Below are positions 41,617 to 48,926 of a stretch of DNA of 64,000 bases, one piece after another. Positions within the stretch are counted from its first letter, which is position 1; every line of letters begins with the position of its first letter. Source of the stretch: an uncultured Clostridia bacterium (GTDB lineage Bacteria; Bacillota; Clostridia; Christensenellales; Aristaeellaceae). The notes beneath the pieces are model-generated. The model was not told the origin of the DNA. It saw nothing but the letters and a program-made list of their open reading frames with translations, and did not search any database. The translations under genes and the position numbers were made by a program. The stretch spans positions 62,001-126,000 of the forward strand of contig CANOHT010000004.1 in the NCBI GenBank assembly GCA_947565865.1, written 5' to 3'.

Positions 41617-43065
41617 TCAATAGGCTTTAGCAAAGTACATGACCTTCCTGGCGGGCTTGCCGCAGCAAACGCAGGTATCGCCAAACCACTGAGCCTCCTG
41701 GTCAAAGGGCATGTTCCGGGAGGAAGCGTTGAAGTCCTCCTTGATCTTATCCTCACAGGCGCGCTCGCCGCACCACATGGCCTTGGCAAAGCCGCTTTGA
41801 ACCGCCTGGCCCAGCTCCTCCAGGGAATGAACGGTCTGGGTATGCTCATCGCGGAAGGCCTTCGCCTGCTCAAACAGCCCCTGCTGGATGTTGTCCAGCA
41901 GCGCCTGCATCTCATCGACGATACCGTCCAGGGCCAGGGTGGTCTTCTCGCAGGTATCCCGGCGGAAGACGGTCACAACGCCGTTTTCCAGGTCGCGGGG
42001 GCCAACCTCCAGGCGGACGGGCACACCCTTGAGCTCCCAATCATTGAACTTGAAGCCAGCGGACACCGTGTCGCGGTCATCCAGCTTTACGCGGAAGCCG
42101 GCGGCCTTCAGCTGCTGCTCCAGCTTCTCGCAGGCCTCGGTAACACCGGGCTTATGGGCTGCGATGGGCAGGATCACCGCCTGGATGGGCGCGATACGCG
42201 GGGGCAGACGCAGGCCGCGCTCGTCGCCATGGGTCATGATGATGGCGCCGATCAGACGGGTGGACACGCCCCAGCTGGTCTCGTGGACGTAGGTCAGCTT
42301 GCCTTCCTTGTTCTGGTACTGGATGTTGTAGGCCTCGGCAAAATTGGTGCCGAAGTTATGGCTGGTGCCCGCCTGCAGGGCCTTGCCGTCCTGCATCATG
42401 GCTTCCATGGAATAGGTGGCCCGAGCGCCGGCGAACTTCTCCTTCTCGCTCTTCTGGCCCACATAGACGGGCAGCGCCATCACGCTTTCCGCTACCTCGC
42501 GGTAAACGTCCAGCATGGTGAGGGTCTCCTCCTGAGCTTCCTCGGGCGTGGCGTGGATGGTGTGGCCCTCCTGCCACAGGAACTCGCTGGTACGCAGGAA
42601 GGGACGGGTGGCCTTCTCCCAGCGCATCACGGAGCACCACTGGTTATACTTCAGCGGCAGATCGCGCCAGGTCTGCACCCACTTGGCGTACATGGTGCAG
42701 AAAATGGTCTCGCTGGTGGGGCGGACGGCCAGGCGCTCCTGAAGCTTTTCCGTGCCGCCCTGGGTCACCCAGGCCACCTCGGGGGCAAAGCCCTCCACAT
42801 GCTCCGCTTCCTTGAGCAGCAGGCTCTCGGGGATCAGCATGGGGAAGTAAACATTCTGATGGCCCGTCGCCTTGAAGCGGGCGTCCATCTCCTCCTGAAT
42901 GCGCTCCCAGATGGCATAGCCATAGGGGCGGATAATCATGCAGCCGCGCACCGGCGCGTAATCGCACAGCTCCGTCTGAAGGATAACGTCGGTATACCAC
43001 TGGGAGAAGTCCTCGCTGCGGGGGGTGATGTGGGTGACAAATTCCTGCTTATTTTGCTTAGCCAT
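41617..43065 (-). CDS. proS: prolyl-tRNA synthetase (archaeal/eukaryote-like type)
   Basis: 482 residues, so the short ProRS without the editing insertion. It attaches proline to tRNA-Pro. The start at 43065 has AGGAGG 9 nt upstream. Class II motifs are visible: motif 2 region RPTSETIFCTMYAKWVQTWR and QWCSVMRWEKATRPFLRTSE with its Arg, HGDERGLRLPPRIAPIQAV (motif 3-like) and the C-terminal anticodon domain. A Cys-rich zinc end (GDTCVCCGKPA) leads to the C-terminal Tyr that this ProRS class keeps. A T-box leader in front controls the gene by uncharged tRNA-Pro. Confidence 0.97.
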   Translation of the reverse strand: MAKQNKQEFVTHITPRSEDFSQWYTDVILQTELCDYAPVRGCMIIRPYGYAIWERIQEEMDARFKATGHQNVYFPMLIPESLLLKEAEHVEGFAPEVAWVTQGGTEKLQERLAVRPTSETIFCTMYAKWVQTWRDLPLKYNQWCSVMRWEKATRPFLRTSEFLWQEGHTIHATPEEAQEETLTMLDVYREVAESVMALPVYVGQKSEKEKFAGARATYSMEAMMQDGKALQAGTSHNFGTNFAEAYNIQYQNKEGKLTYVHETSWGVSTRLIGAIIMTHGDERGLRLPPRIAPIQAVILPIAAHKPGVTEACEKLEQQLKAAGFRVKLDDRDTVSAGFKFNDWELKGVPVRLEVGPRDLENGVVTVFRRDTCEKTTLALDGIVDEMQALLDNIQQGLFEQAKAFRDEHTQTVHSLEELGQAVQSGFAKAMWCGERACEDKIKEDFNASSRNMPFDQEAQWFGDTCVCCGKPARKVMYFAKAY

Positions 43066-43099
43066 GGTCACAGACCTCCTTGATGATCGGGCGAAGGGT

Positions 43100-43345
43100 G
43101 TAAAAAAGCCTTCGCCGCTGCGTTGTCTTGCAGGGACGAAGGCATAGCTTCGCGGTACCACCCGGCTTGCGGCGTCGGCCCAGGCCGAACACCGCCACTT
43201 TCACACGTCCTGTCACGGGGACGAACCGGCGGTGATTGGCCGCGGCTCCGGGCTGGGATGGACGCATCCGCCGCCGCGCGCCTTCCACCGCCGCGCGCTC
43301 GCTGCATGGCTTGCCGGACTGTCCGGGCCCCTCATGGCCGTTGGG
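43100..43345 (-). promoter_or_regulatory. T-box riboswitch controlling proS
   Basis: On the minus strand CGGGTGGTACCGCG (43164-43151) is the conserved T-box antiterminator sequence. It is followed by a GCCTTCG..CGAAGGC terminator stem and TTTTTT (complement of 43102-43107), and preceded by a long GC-rich stem I region with a GCAGCGAGCGC segment. Uncharged tRNA-Pro would stabilise the antiterminator. CCC and CCA triplets lie in the expected specifier region, but the exact specifier codon was not fixed. Confidence 0.9.
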
Positions 43346-43348
43346 TGC

Positions 43349-43377
43349 ATTGTACCATATCGCGGAAGAATTTGCAA
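43349..43377 (-). promoter_or_regulatory. promoter of the T-box/proS transcript
   Basis: On the minus strand TTGCAA (43377-43372), a 17-bp spacer and TACAAT (43354-43349), just upstream of the T-box leader. Confidence 0.8.
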
Positions 43378-43389
43378 GACACACCATAC

Positions 43390-43546
43390 AAGGTTGACAG
43401 AAAAAGTCACGGTATGCTCCGGCGGCACGGACCTCGCATGGGCGCCCTTGGCGGATGGCCCAAGAAGGCTGCCGTATGGCACGATAAAAGCAGCTGGAGA
43501 TCGCCGCTATGACGATCACGGGACAGCCTTATCAACGCCGAGGATA
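43390..43546. other. intergenic stretch with no gene
   Basis: No credible gene is seen. A TTGACA at 43394 on the plus strand has no well-spaced -10. The stretch separates the proS promoter from the terminator of the GerMN gene. Confidence 0.4.
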
Positions 43547-43588
43547 AAAAAGAATCCGCTTGCAATTGTTGCCGCAATTGCAAGCGGT
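43547..43588 (-). terminator. terminator downstream of the GerMN gene
   Basis: CCGCTTGCAATTG (43557-43569) and CAATTGCAAGCGG (43576-43588) are a perfect 13-bp stem; on the minus strand a run of six T (complement of 43547-43552) follows a few nt later. It is 110 nt past the stop at 43698. Confidence 0.75.
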
Positions 43589-43697
43589 AAATCTTCAGCG
43601 CTGACTTAAGACCAGCATATCAGTCATCCGCTACTATCAGTTTAGCATCTTCAGGTCGGAATGCCAATTGTTTTGGCGATTGGCTTCCGGCCTTTTG

Positions 43698-44741
43698 TCA
43701 ATCGATCTCCACCACGCCGGGATACTGCGTCATGACCTCCTGGGCGTCGTTGAGGAAAGTCTCGGTGGTGACAGGATCAGGCTGGAAGGGCTGACCGTCC
43801 ACCAGCAGCGATACCTTTTTCACGCCGGGGAACTGACTGGCGGTAAACAGCACGGCGCGGATGGCCTGCTGACCGCCGTCCGTCTGCTGGGTCACGGTCA
43901 TGAACTCCTTGGTGAAGTCGATGGTGGCGGTGCCGTTGTCGATCTTGACCGAGCGCACGCCGCAGTCCCGGGGCAGGGGGGATTCCAGGCCGCTGTCGCT
44001 TTGCGGGCCCTTGGCCAATTCCAGAATGGCGGTAGGCAGGTCGGCGGGCGAGAACACAGTGCGCGTCACCGGCACCAGCAGCCTGCCGCTGCCCGAGGGG
44101 AAGTACAGCTGCACCTGGTCGGCGTAAGTGCTGGCCGCCGCCATGGTCGCCACGCTTTCCACATTGACGCTGTTTTCACTGAAGACGCCGGAAACATCCG
44201 TACCATGGGTCAGCTGGCTGCGCTTCTGCCCATCGAAAAGGAAGGTGACCTCCTTTACGCTGTCGAAGCCGCACAGCGTCGCCGCCGTCGCCTGTACCAT
44301 CAGCAGTTCTTCCTCCGCCGAGGAACAGTTCAGCGCCTCCTTGCTCATGTCCACCCGGGCGTTTCCGCCGCTGATGTCCAGGTCAAAGGTAGTACCTTCC
44401 GGAATCACGTTGGTCAGCCCCATCCGCGCCGCGGAAAGATCATTCTCGCTGGACTTCACCATCAGCGACAGGGTGGCCTTGGCCACGCCGTCCTGCTTGG
44501 GAATCTGCCGGGTGACAGGCACCAGGTAGCCGTCCCCGTCACGATACCAGCAGACGGTGGACTGTGTCTCCACCCCAGGGTCAATGGTGTCCGACACCGT
44601 CTCCCGCGCCGTCAGCGGCGGCTCCTCATACACCATCTCCGTGGCTGGCGACCCGCCCCGAAGAGCCAGCGCCACCACCAGGGCAGCCGCGCATACGATC
44701 AGAACCCGTTCCATGTCCGCACGCTTCCATTTCAGCTTCAC
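43698..44741 (-). CDS. GerMN-domain protein, membrane-anchored
   Basis: 347 residues. The GTG at 44741 is taken as the start because AGGAGG (44756-44751) lies 9 nt upstream; ATG codons at 44762 and 44759 lie on the far side of that site. A hydrophobic helix (about 12-28) anchors it outside the membrane. Two copies of the GerMN fold follow: YLVPVTRQIPKQDGVAKATL to the mid part, and LLVPVTRTVFSPADLPTAIL to the C-terminus, both with GVKKVSLLVDG-like strands. GerM and related proteins help in spore germination and in engulfment (SpoIIIA channel partners). It is divergent from rqcH. Confidence 0.85.
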   Translation of the reverse strand: MKLKWKRADMERVLIVCAAALVVALALRGGSPATEMVYEEPPLTARETVSDTIDPGVETQSTVCWYRDGDGYLVPVTRQIPKQDGVAKATLSLMVKSSENDLSAARMGLTNVIPEGTTFDLDISGGNARVDMSKEALNCSSAEEELLMVQATAATLCGFDSVKEVTFLFDGQKRSQLTHGTDVSGVFSENSVNVESVATMAAASTYADQVQLYFPSGSGRLLVPVTRTVFSPADLPTAILELAKGPQSDSGLESPLPRDCGVRSVKIDNGTATIDFTKEFMTVTQQTDGGQQAIRAVLFTASQFPGVKKVSLLVDGQPFQPDPVTTETFLNDAQEVMTQYPGVVEID

Positions 44742-44811
44742 CGCTTTCGGCCTCCTCATCATCCATGGGTTTGTTGGATTGTATGAGCCGCTGCCGATGG
44801 CTATGACAGGC

Positions 44812-44840
44812 TTGGCATTTTCGCCCGCATCGTTTATAAT
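44812..44840 (+). promoter_or_regulatory. promoter of rqcH
   Basis: TTGGCA (44812-44817), a 17-bp spacer and a perfect TATAAT (44835-44840), 33 nt before the start at 44874. Confidence 0.8.
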
Positions 44841-44873
44841 AGGATGGAATGAACGATAAAGGTGGAATGTGCC

Positions 44874-46628
44874 ATGCCCATGGACGGACTGACCATCGGC
44901 TTTGCCGCCCGGGAACTCCACGCGGCCCTGGTCGGCGGCCGCATCGATAAAATCACCCAGCCGGAAAAGGACACCCTGATCCTGCTGATCCGCGCGGGAA
45001 GTGAAAACAAGCGCCTCCTGCTGTGCGCGTCCCCCAACAACGCCCGCTGCCATTTGACCGTCTCAACCTTTCCTAACCCGCTGGAGCCACCTACCTTCTG
45101 TATGCTGCTGCGCAAGCAGCTGCTGGGCGGCCGGCTGCAGTCCATCCGGCAGATCGGCGGCGACCGGGTGGTGTACATCGACATTGATACCGTGGACGAG
45201 CTGGGGGATCATGTGCTGCGTCGGCTGATTCTGGAGATCATGGGCCGTCACTCCAACCTGATGCTGGTGGACGGCCAGAACCGCATCCTGGAAGCCGCCC
45301 GCCACGTCAGCGCCGATATGAGCCGTGTTCGCCAAATTCAGCCAGGGCTGCCCTATCTGCCGCCCCCCGCCCAGGACAAGCTCGATCCCCTCCAGCTTAC
45401 GGCACAAGCGCTGGCTGCTCGCCTGGCCGCTCAGGGCGACGTTCCCCTGCACAAGGCCCTGGCCGCCTGCGTCTCCGGCCTGTCGAATCCCGCGGCCCGG
45501 GAGCTGGCCTTCCGCGTTCTGGCCCCGGGCGAGGATCGCGCCCAAGACCTGGGCGAAGCCGCCCTCCGCCTGGCCGATCTTATGCGCCGTCTGCCGGAAA
45601 TGACCTCGCCCCGAGTGCTGCTCAGCGAAAGCGGCGACGCTGAGGATGTTTTTGCCTTCCCCTACCTCAGCCGGGATATGACCCGCCAGCAGGACTATCC
45701 CACCGTCAGCCAGGCGCTGGAAAGGTACTTCGGCGCCCGGGATCAGCAGGACCGCCTCGCTCAGAAGAGCGCCTCGATGCTTCGGCTACTCAAGGGGCAT
45801 ATCGAGCGCTGCGAAAAGAAGCTGGCCCTCCAGGAGGAGGAGCTGGCTTCCGCCGCCCGGATGGAGGAATACCGCCTGACGGGCGAGATCATCAACGCCA
45901 ATCTGTGGCAATTGAAAAAGGGCATGACCAGCGTCACCCTGCCCAATTTTTACGATGAGAACGGCGGCGCCATCACCGTGGCGCTGGATATTCAGCTGAC
46001 CCCGGTGCAGAATGCCCAGCGGTACTTTAAGCGCTACCAGAAGGCCCGTTCCGCCCGGGAGACCGCCGCCCTTCAGCGGGAGAAGACCCTGGCCGAGCTG
46101 GACTATCTGGAAGGCATCCTGCTGGACGTGGGCAAATGCGTGGGGGAAAGCGAACTGGAGGAAATCCGCGAGGAGCTGGCCCGCACCGGCTATATGAAGC
46201 GCGTAACCAACCGCCGTCAGCAGCGAGCCCTGCCCCAGAGCAAGCCCTACCGATACCAGTCCTCCGACGGCATTGACATACTGGTGGGGAAAAACGCCGC
46301 CCAGAATGATCGGCTCACCGGCTCCGCCCGTCCCGGGGAAACCTGGCTCCACGCCAAGGATATGCCCGGCAGCCACGTCATCATCCGCTATGAAGGCGAC
46401 GCCGAGCATCCCCTGCCGGAACAGACGCTTCTGGAGGCCGCGATCCTGGCCGCATGGTACTCCAAGGGCCAGCGCTCCTCCTCCGTGCCCATTGACTATA
46501 CCCTGCGCCGGTATGTGAAAAAGCCTGGCGGCGCGGCCCCCGGCAAGGTGATCTATACCAATCAGCGCACCCTGTACATGACCGTCAGCGAGGCGGACGT
46601 GCGGGCCATTCGGATGATGGAGGCATAA
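44874..46628 (+). CDS. rqcH: Rqc2 homologue RqcH (NFACT family, FbpA/YloA-like)
   Basis: 584 residues. The start at 44874 has AAAGGTGG 8 nt upstream. The N-terminal NFACT-N domain shows MDGLTIGFAARELHAALVGG with FCMLLRKQLLGGRLQSI, the middle is a coiled coil (about 290-430), and the NFACT-R domain keeps DILVGKNAAQNDRLT, GETWLHAKDMPGSHVII and the ending KVIYTNQRTLYMTV. RqcH binds stalled 50S-peptidyl-tRNA and adds C-terminal Ala tails that mark the nascent chain for degradation. It is monocistronic and divergent from the GerMN gene. Confidence 0.94.
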   Translation: MPMDGLTIGFAARELHAALVGGRIDKITQPEKDTLILLIRAGSENKRLLLCASPNNARCHLTVSTFPNPLEPPTFCMLLRKQLLGGRLQSIRQIGGDRVVYIDIDTVDELGDHVLRRLILEIMGRHSNLMLVDGQNRILEAARHVSADMSRVRQIQPGLPYLPPPAQDKLDPLQLTAQALAARLAAQGDVPLHKALAACVSGLSNPAARELAFRVLAPGEDRAQDLGEAALRLADLMRRLPEMTSPRVLLSESGDAEDVFAFPYLSRDMTRQQDYPTVSQALERYFGARDQQDRLAQKSASMLRLLKGHIERCEKKLALQEEELASAARMEEYRLTGEIINANLWQLKKGMTSVTLPNFYDENGGAITVALDIQLTPVQNAQRYFKRYQKARSARETAALQREKTLAELDYLEGILLDVGKCVGESELEEIREELARTGYMKRVTNRRQQRALPQSKPYRYQSSDGIDILVGKNAAQNDRLTGSARPGETWLHAKDMPGSHVIIRYEGDAEHPLPEQTLLEAAILAAWYSKGQRSSSVPIDYTLRRYVKKPGGAAPGKVIYTNQRTLYMTVSEADVRAIRMMEA

Positions 46629-46765
46629 GCAAAGCTGCGCAACCAATGGTCGAGGGAAAAGCCGACGGTTGGTTGAATTTTGCGCACCCGACTCGACGCC
46701 TGGTCGCTTCCGCGCAGGGAGGGGCAGTGGTATACTGTCGCCATCAACGAAAGGAGGTCATGGAT

Positions 46766-47282
46766 ATGACCGCGTATCAAACCCTTGGCCAGCGCATCGC
46801 CAGCCTGCGCCGTCAGCGCGGACTGACCCAGGATCAGTTGGCGGAGCGGCTGGGAATCTCCGCCCAGGCCGTTTCAAGTAGGAAACCAACGTTTCCTGCC
46901 CCGACATCATGCTGCTGCCCGCTCTGGCGGATCAGCTGCAGGTGACCACGGACTCGCTGCTCAAGGGCGAAGCCCAGCCCGAAACCCGCCTGATCCCGTA
47001 GGAAACCCGCAAAGCCGCGGATAAACTCATTCTTCGCCTGCGCATTTTCGGCAGCAACGGCGACAAAATTCAGGTCAGTCTGCCCTTCGCGCTCCTTCGC
47101 GCCGGTTTGCTCACCAACATCATCGTTGAGAAGGCGGGGCGCCCGGATATGCTCTCAATGAAGACGGAGGACAATAACGGGCACAATCCCTTCCAATCCA
47201 TTGATCCGGAGCAGATCATCGCGCTGGTGGAGCAGGGCGTTCTGGGCAAGCTGGTGGAAGCCACCACTGCCGACGCGTCCCC
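46766..47282 (+). pseudogene. XRE-family regulator, decayed
   Basis: The start at 46766 has AAGGAGG 8 nt upstream and an extended -10 (TGGTATACT) about 30 nt earlier. The frame encodes a good XRE helix-turn-helix, RGLTQDQLAERLGISAQAVS, then breaks: one base is missing near 46878, and in the restored frame a TAG (46879-46881) stands where the conserved Trp (KWE) is expected. A second TAG in the same TAGGAAACC context follows at 46999-47001. Between and beyond them the text is still protein-like (VSCPDIMLLPALADQL, DKLILRLRIFGSNGDKIQ, IDPEQIIALVEQGVLGKLVE). The intact version was a cytoplasmic regulator with a GerE-independent C-terminal domain of unknown role. Confidence 0.7.
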
Positions 47283-47360
47283 ATGCGCCTTCTGTGCAGC
47301 AGCTTTGGCGTCCGGCTGCTCTCCGGCGCCGTCAGCAGCCGGACAGAGGAGGAAGTCCCC

Positions 47361-47498
47361 ATGCCTCTGCTCATCCGGCCCCAGGCCTCGGCCTTGGCGA
47401 AGACCCTGCGCCAAAGCGGCGCTCTGCTCCAACAGCGTCAGCTTCCTCTGGTGGATTTCCACAGCAGCAACGGTTTTTTCCTGAAAATTGAATGCTGA
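47361..47498 (+). CDS. small hypothetical protein or tail of the broken XRE gene
   Basis: 45 residues starting MPLLIRPQASALAKTLRQSG, with GAGGAGG 8 nt upstream, which argues for a real start. The same frame is open back to an ATG at 47283. It is unrecognised. Because it directly follows the decayed XRE gene it might be that gene's shifted end. Confidence 0.3.
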   Translation: MPLLIRPQASALAKTLRQSGALLQQRQLPLVDFHSSNGFFLKIEC

Positions 47499-47505
47499 TT
47501 CGCCA

Positions 47506-47544
47506 AACCCCCGCCCTCAGCCCATGCTGAAGACGGGGGTTTTC
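47506..47544. terminator. bidirectional terminator
   Basis: AAACCCCCG (47506-47514) and CGGGGGTTT (47535-47543) pair, with an inner TCAGC/GCTGA stem, and a short T-run on the plus strand. It separates convergent transcription. Confidence 0.75.
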
Positions 47545-47581
47545 GCTTTGCCCGGCGCTGACGCCGCGCCGCAGCCGCTTG

Positions 47582-48706
47582 TCAATTCGCGCCGCCCTGT
47601 GTATAATAGGAAGCAGCAACCAGCCGCGCCAGCGCCGTCAATCGCTTTTCATGACGCTGGAAGAAGGTCTTCATGGCGCCGCACCAGCGGTATCGCCCCG
47701 TGTCGGCGTCCCGCTCCCGATAACAGCCGTTCCGGCACAGCGCGTACCAGGAGCAGGCACGGCATTCCTCCGGCGTCGCCAGGGAGCGCTGTACAAAAGC
47801 TTCCGCCCGCGCTCCCCGCAGCATGGGCCGCAGCGGCGATTCCGTCAGCTTACCCAGGGCCCATTCGTCCAGGGCGTAAAAATCGCAGGGATAGACCGTG
47901 CCGTCGCTTTCCACCACCATGGACAGGCTGCAACGCCCCGTCATGGCGCAGCTTTCCGGCCCGCGGCCGCACAGCATGTCCAGCAGGTTGTCGAAAAGGC
48001 GGATGCTGATGGGGTTGCCCGCCAGGAAAGCCCGTTCGTATCGCTCAAATGCCCGGTCAAGGAAGCCGCTGTACGCTTCCTCCGTCAGGCTGTATGTCCC
48101 CGCCGCGCCGTCCAGACCGTCCAGGCACGGAATGAACTGCAGGTAGCGGTGCTCCGCCAGGGCGTCCAGCACTTCATCGGCACGCAGGGCGGCCTCGTTC
48201 GTCAGCACGCAAAGGATGTTGTAGCTGACGCCCCTGGCCTTCAGCCGCCGAATGGTATCCATCACCCGGCCGTAGGTGCCCTGGTGCTGCGCGTCCACGC
48301 GGCAGGCGTCGTGGGTGACGGCGCTTCCGTCCAGCGAAATGCCCAGCAAGAACCGGTGCCGGGCAAACAGGTCGATCAGCTCCTCCGACAGGGCCAGTCC
48401 GTTGGTCTGCACAATGTTCTGGATGACCAGCCCCCGGCTGTTGTACTGTTGCTGCAGCCGGATCGCCTCCCGGTAGAATCCGGCCCCCGCCAAGGTAGGT
48501 TCACCCCCCTGAAACACAAAGGTGACCTGCTCATCCGCGAAAATCATCACCCGGCGGATCACGCATGCCAGGGTGGCAAAATCCATCGGCGGATGGCAGG
48601 GCGCGGCGCGGCGGGCGGCCTCGTCGGCATAGAAACAGTAGCCGCAGCGCATGTTGCAAAGACTGGAAACAGGCTTGACCATTACGGTAATTGGCGGCAC
48701 AGCCAT
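47582..48706 (-). CDS. radical SAM/SPASM protein, anaerobic sulfatase-maturase candidate
   Basis: 374 residues. CNMRCGYC gives the CX3CX2C cluster Cys17, Cys21, Cys24. GGEPTL follows at the usual spacing and the TIM-barrel strands are in place. The C-terminal SPASM region has two further Cys clusters: CDFYALDEWALG with its Cys, and CRACSWYALCRNGC. This is the layout of anaerobic sulfatase-maturating enzymes, which convert an active-site Cys or Ser of a sulfatase into formylglycine; related SPASM enzymes modify peptides. A Cys-type sulfatase lies at 55014 in the same region, a natural substrate (inference). Start at 48706 with AAGGAG 4-5 nt upstream. Confidence 0.85.
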   Translation of the reverse strand: MAVPPITVMVKPVSSLCNMRCGYCFYADEAARRAAPCHPPMDFATLACVIRRVMIFADEQVTFVFQGGEPTLAGAGFYREAIRLQQQYNSRGLVIQNIVQTNGLALSEELIDLFARHRFLLGISLDGSAVTHDACRVDAQHQGTYGRVMDTIRRLKARGVSYNILCVLTNEAALRADEVLDALAEHRYLQFIPCLDGLDGAAGTYSLTEEAYSGFLDRAFERYERAFLAGNPISIRLFDNLLDMLCGRGPESCAMTGRCSLSMVVESDGTVYPCDFYALDEWALGKLTESPLRPMLRGARAEAFVQRSLATPEECRACSWYALCRNGCYRERDADTGRYRWCGAMKTFFQRHEKRLTALARLVAASYYTQGGAN

Positions 48707-48926
48707 CACGCTCCTTCCTGTGATTGTGTTCTGCGCGCGGCGGCCAAACCCTTCCGGCGCGCAAAAATCATGGTCCCTTTTCGCGCTCCAAGGCGGAATG
48801 CCGACGCGTATTCCGCCCTTCAGCCGCCGTGTAAGCGCCGGAAAGCGGACAAACAGCCCAAGAAGCCTTACCGTGCGTCCGCCAACCGAGGATGTGCCGG
48901 ATAAATGAATGAGGGAGTTTTGCCCA

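Noticed and set aside
41797..43083. Long plus-strand frame opposite proS
   Set aside because: It is antisense to a well-supported gene, with His/Gln/Gly/Leu-rich content typical of the opposite strand of GC-rich genes, and no ribosome site.
43394..43420. Plus-strand TTGACA promoter upstream of proS region
   Set aside because: The only -10-like TATGCT is 13 bp away, and no plus-strand gene follows.
46766..47282. Pyrrolysine or TAG read-through in the XRE gene
   Set aside because: A base loss also breaks the frame at the same point and no Pyl machinery is visible, so simple decay explains it better.
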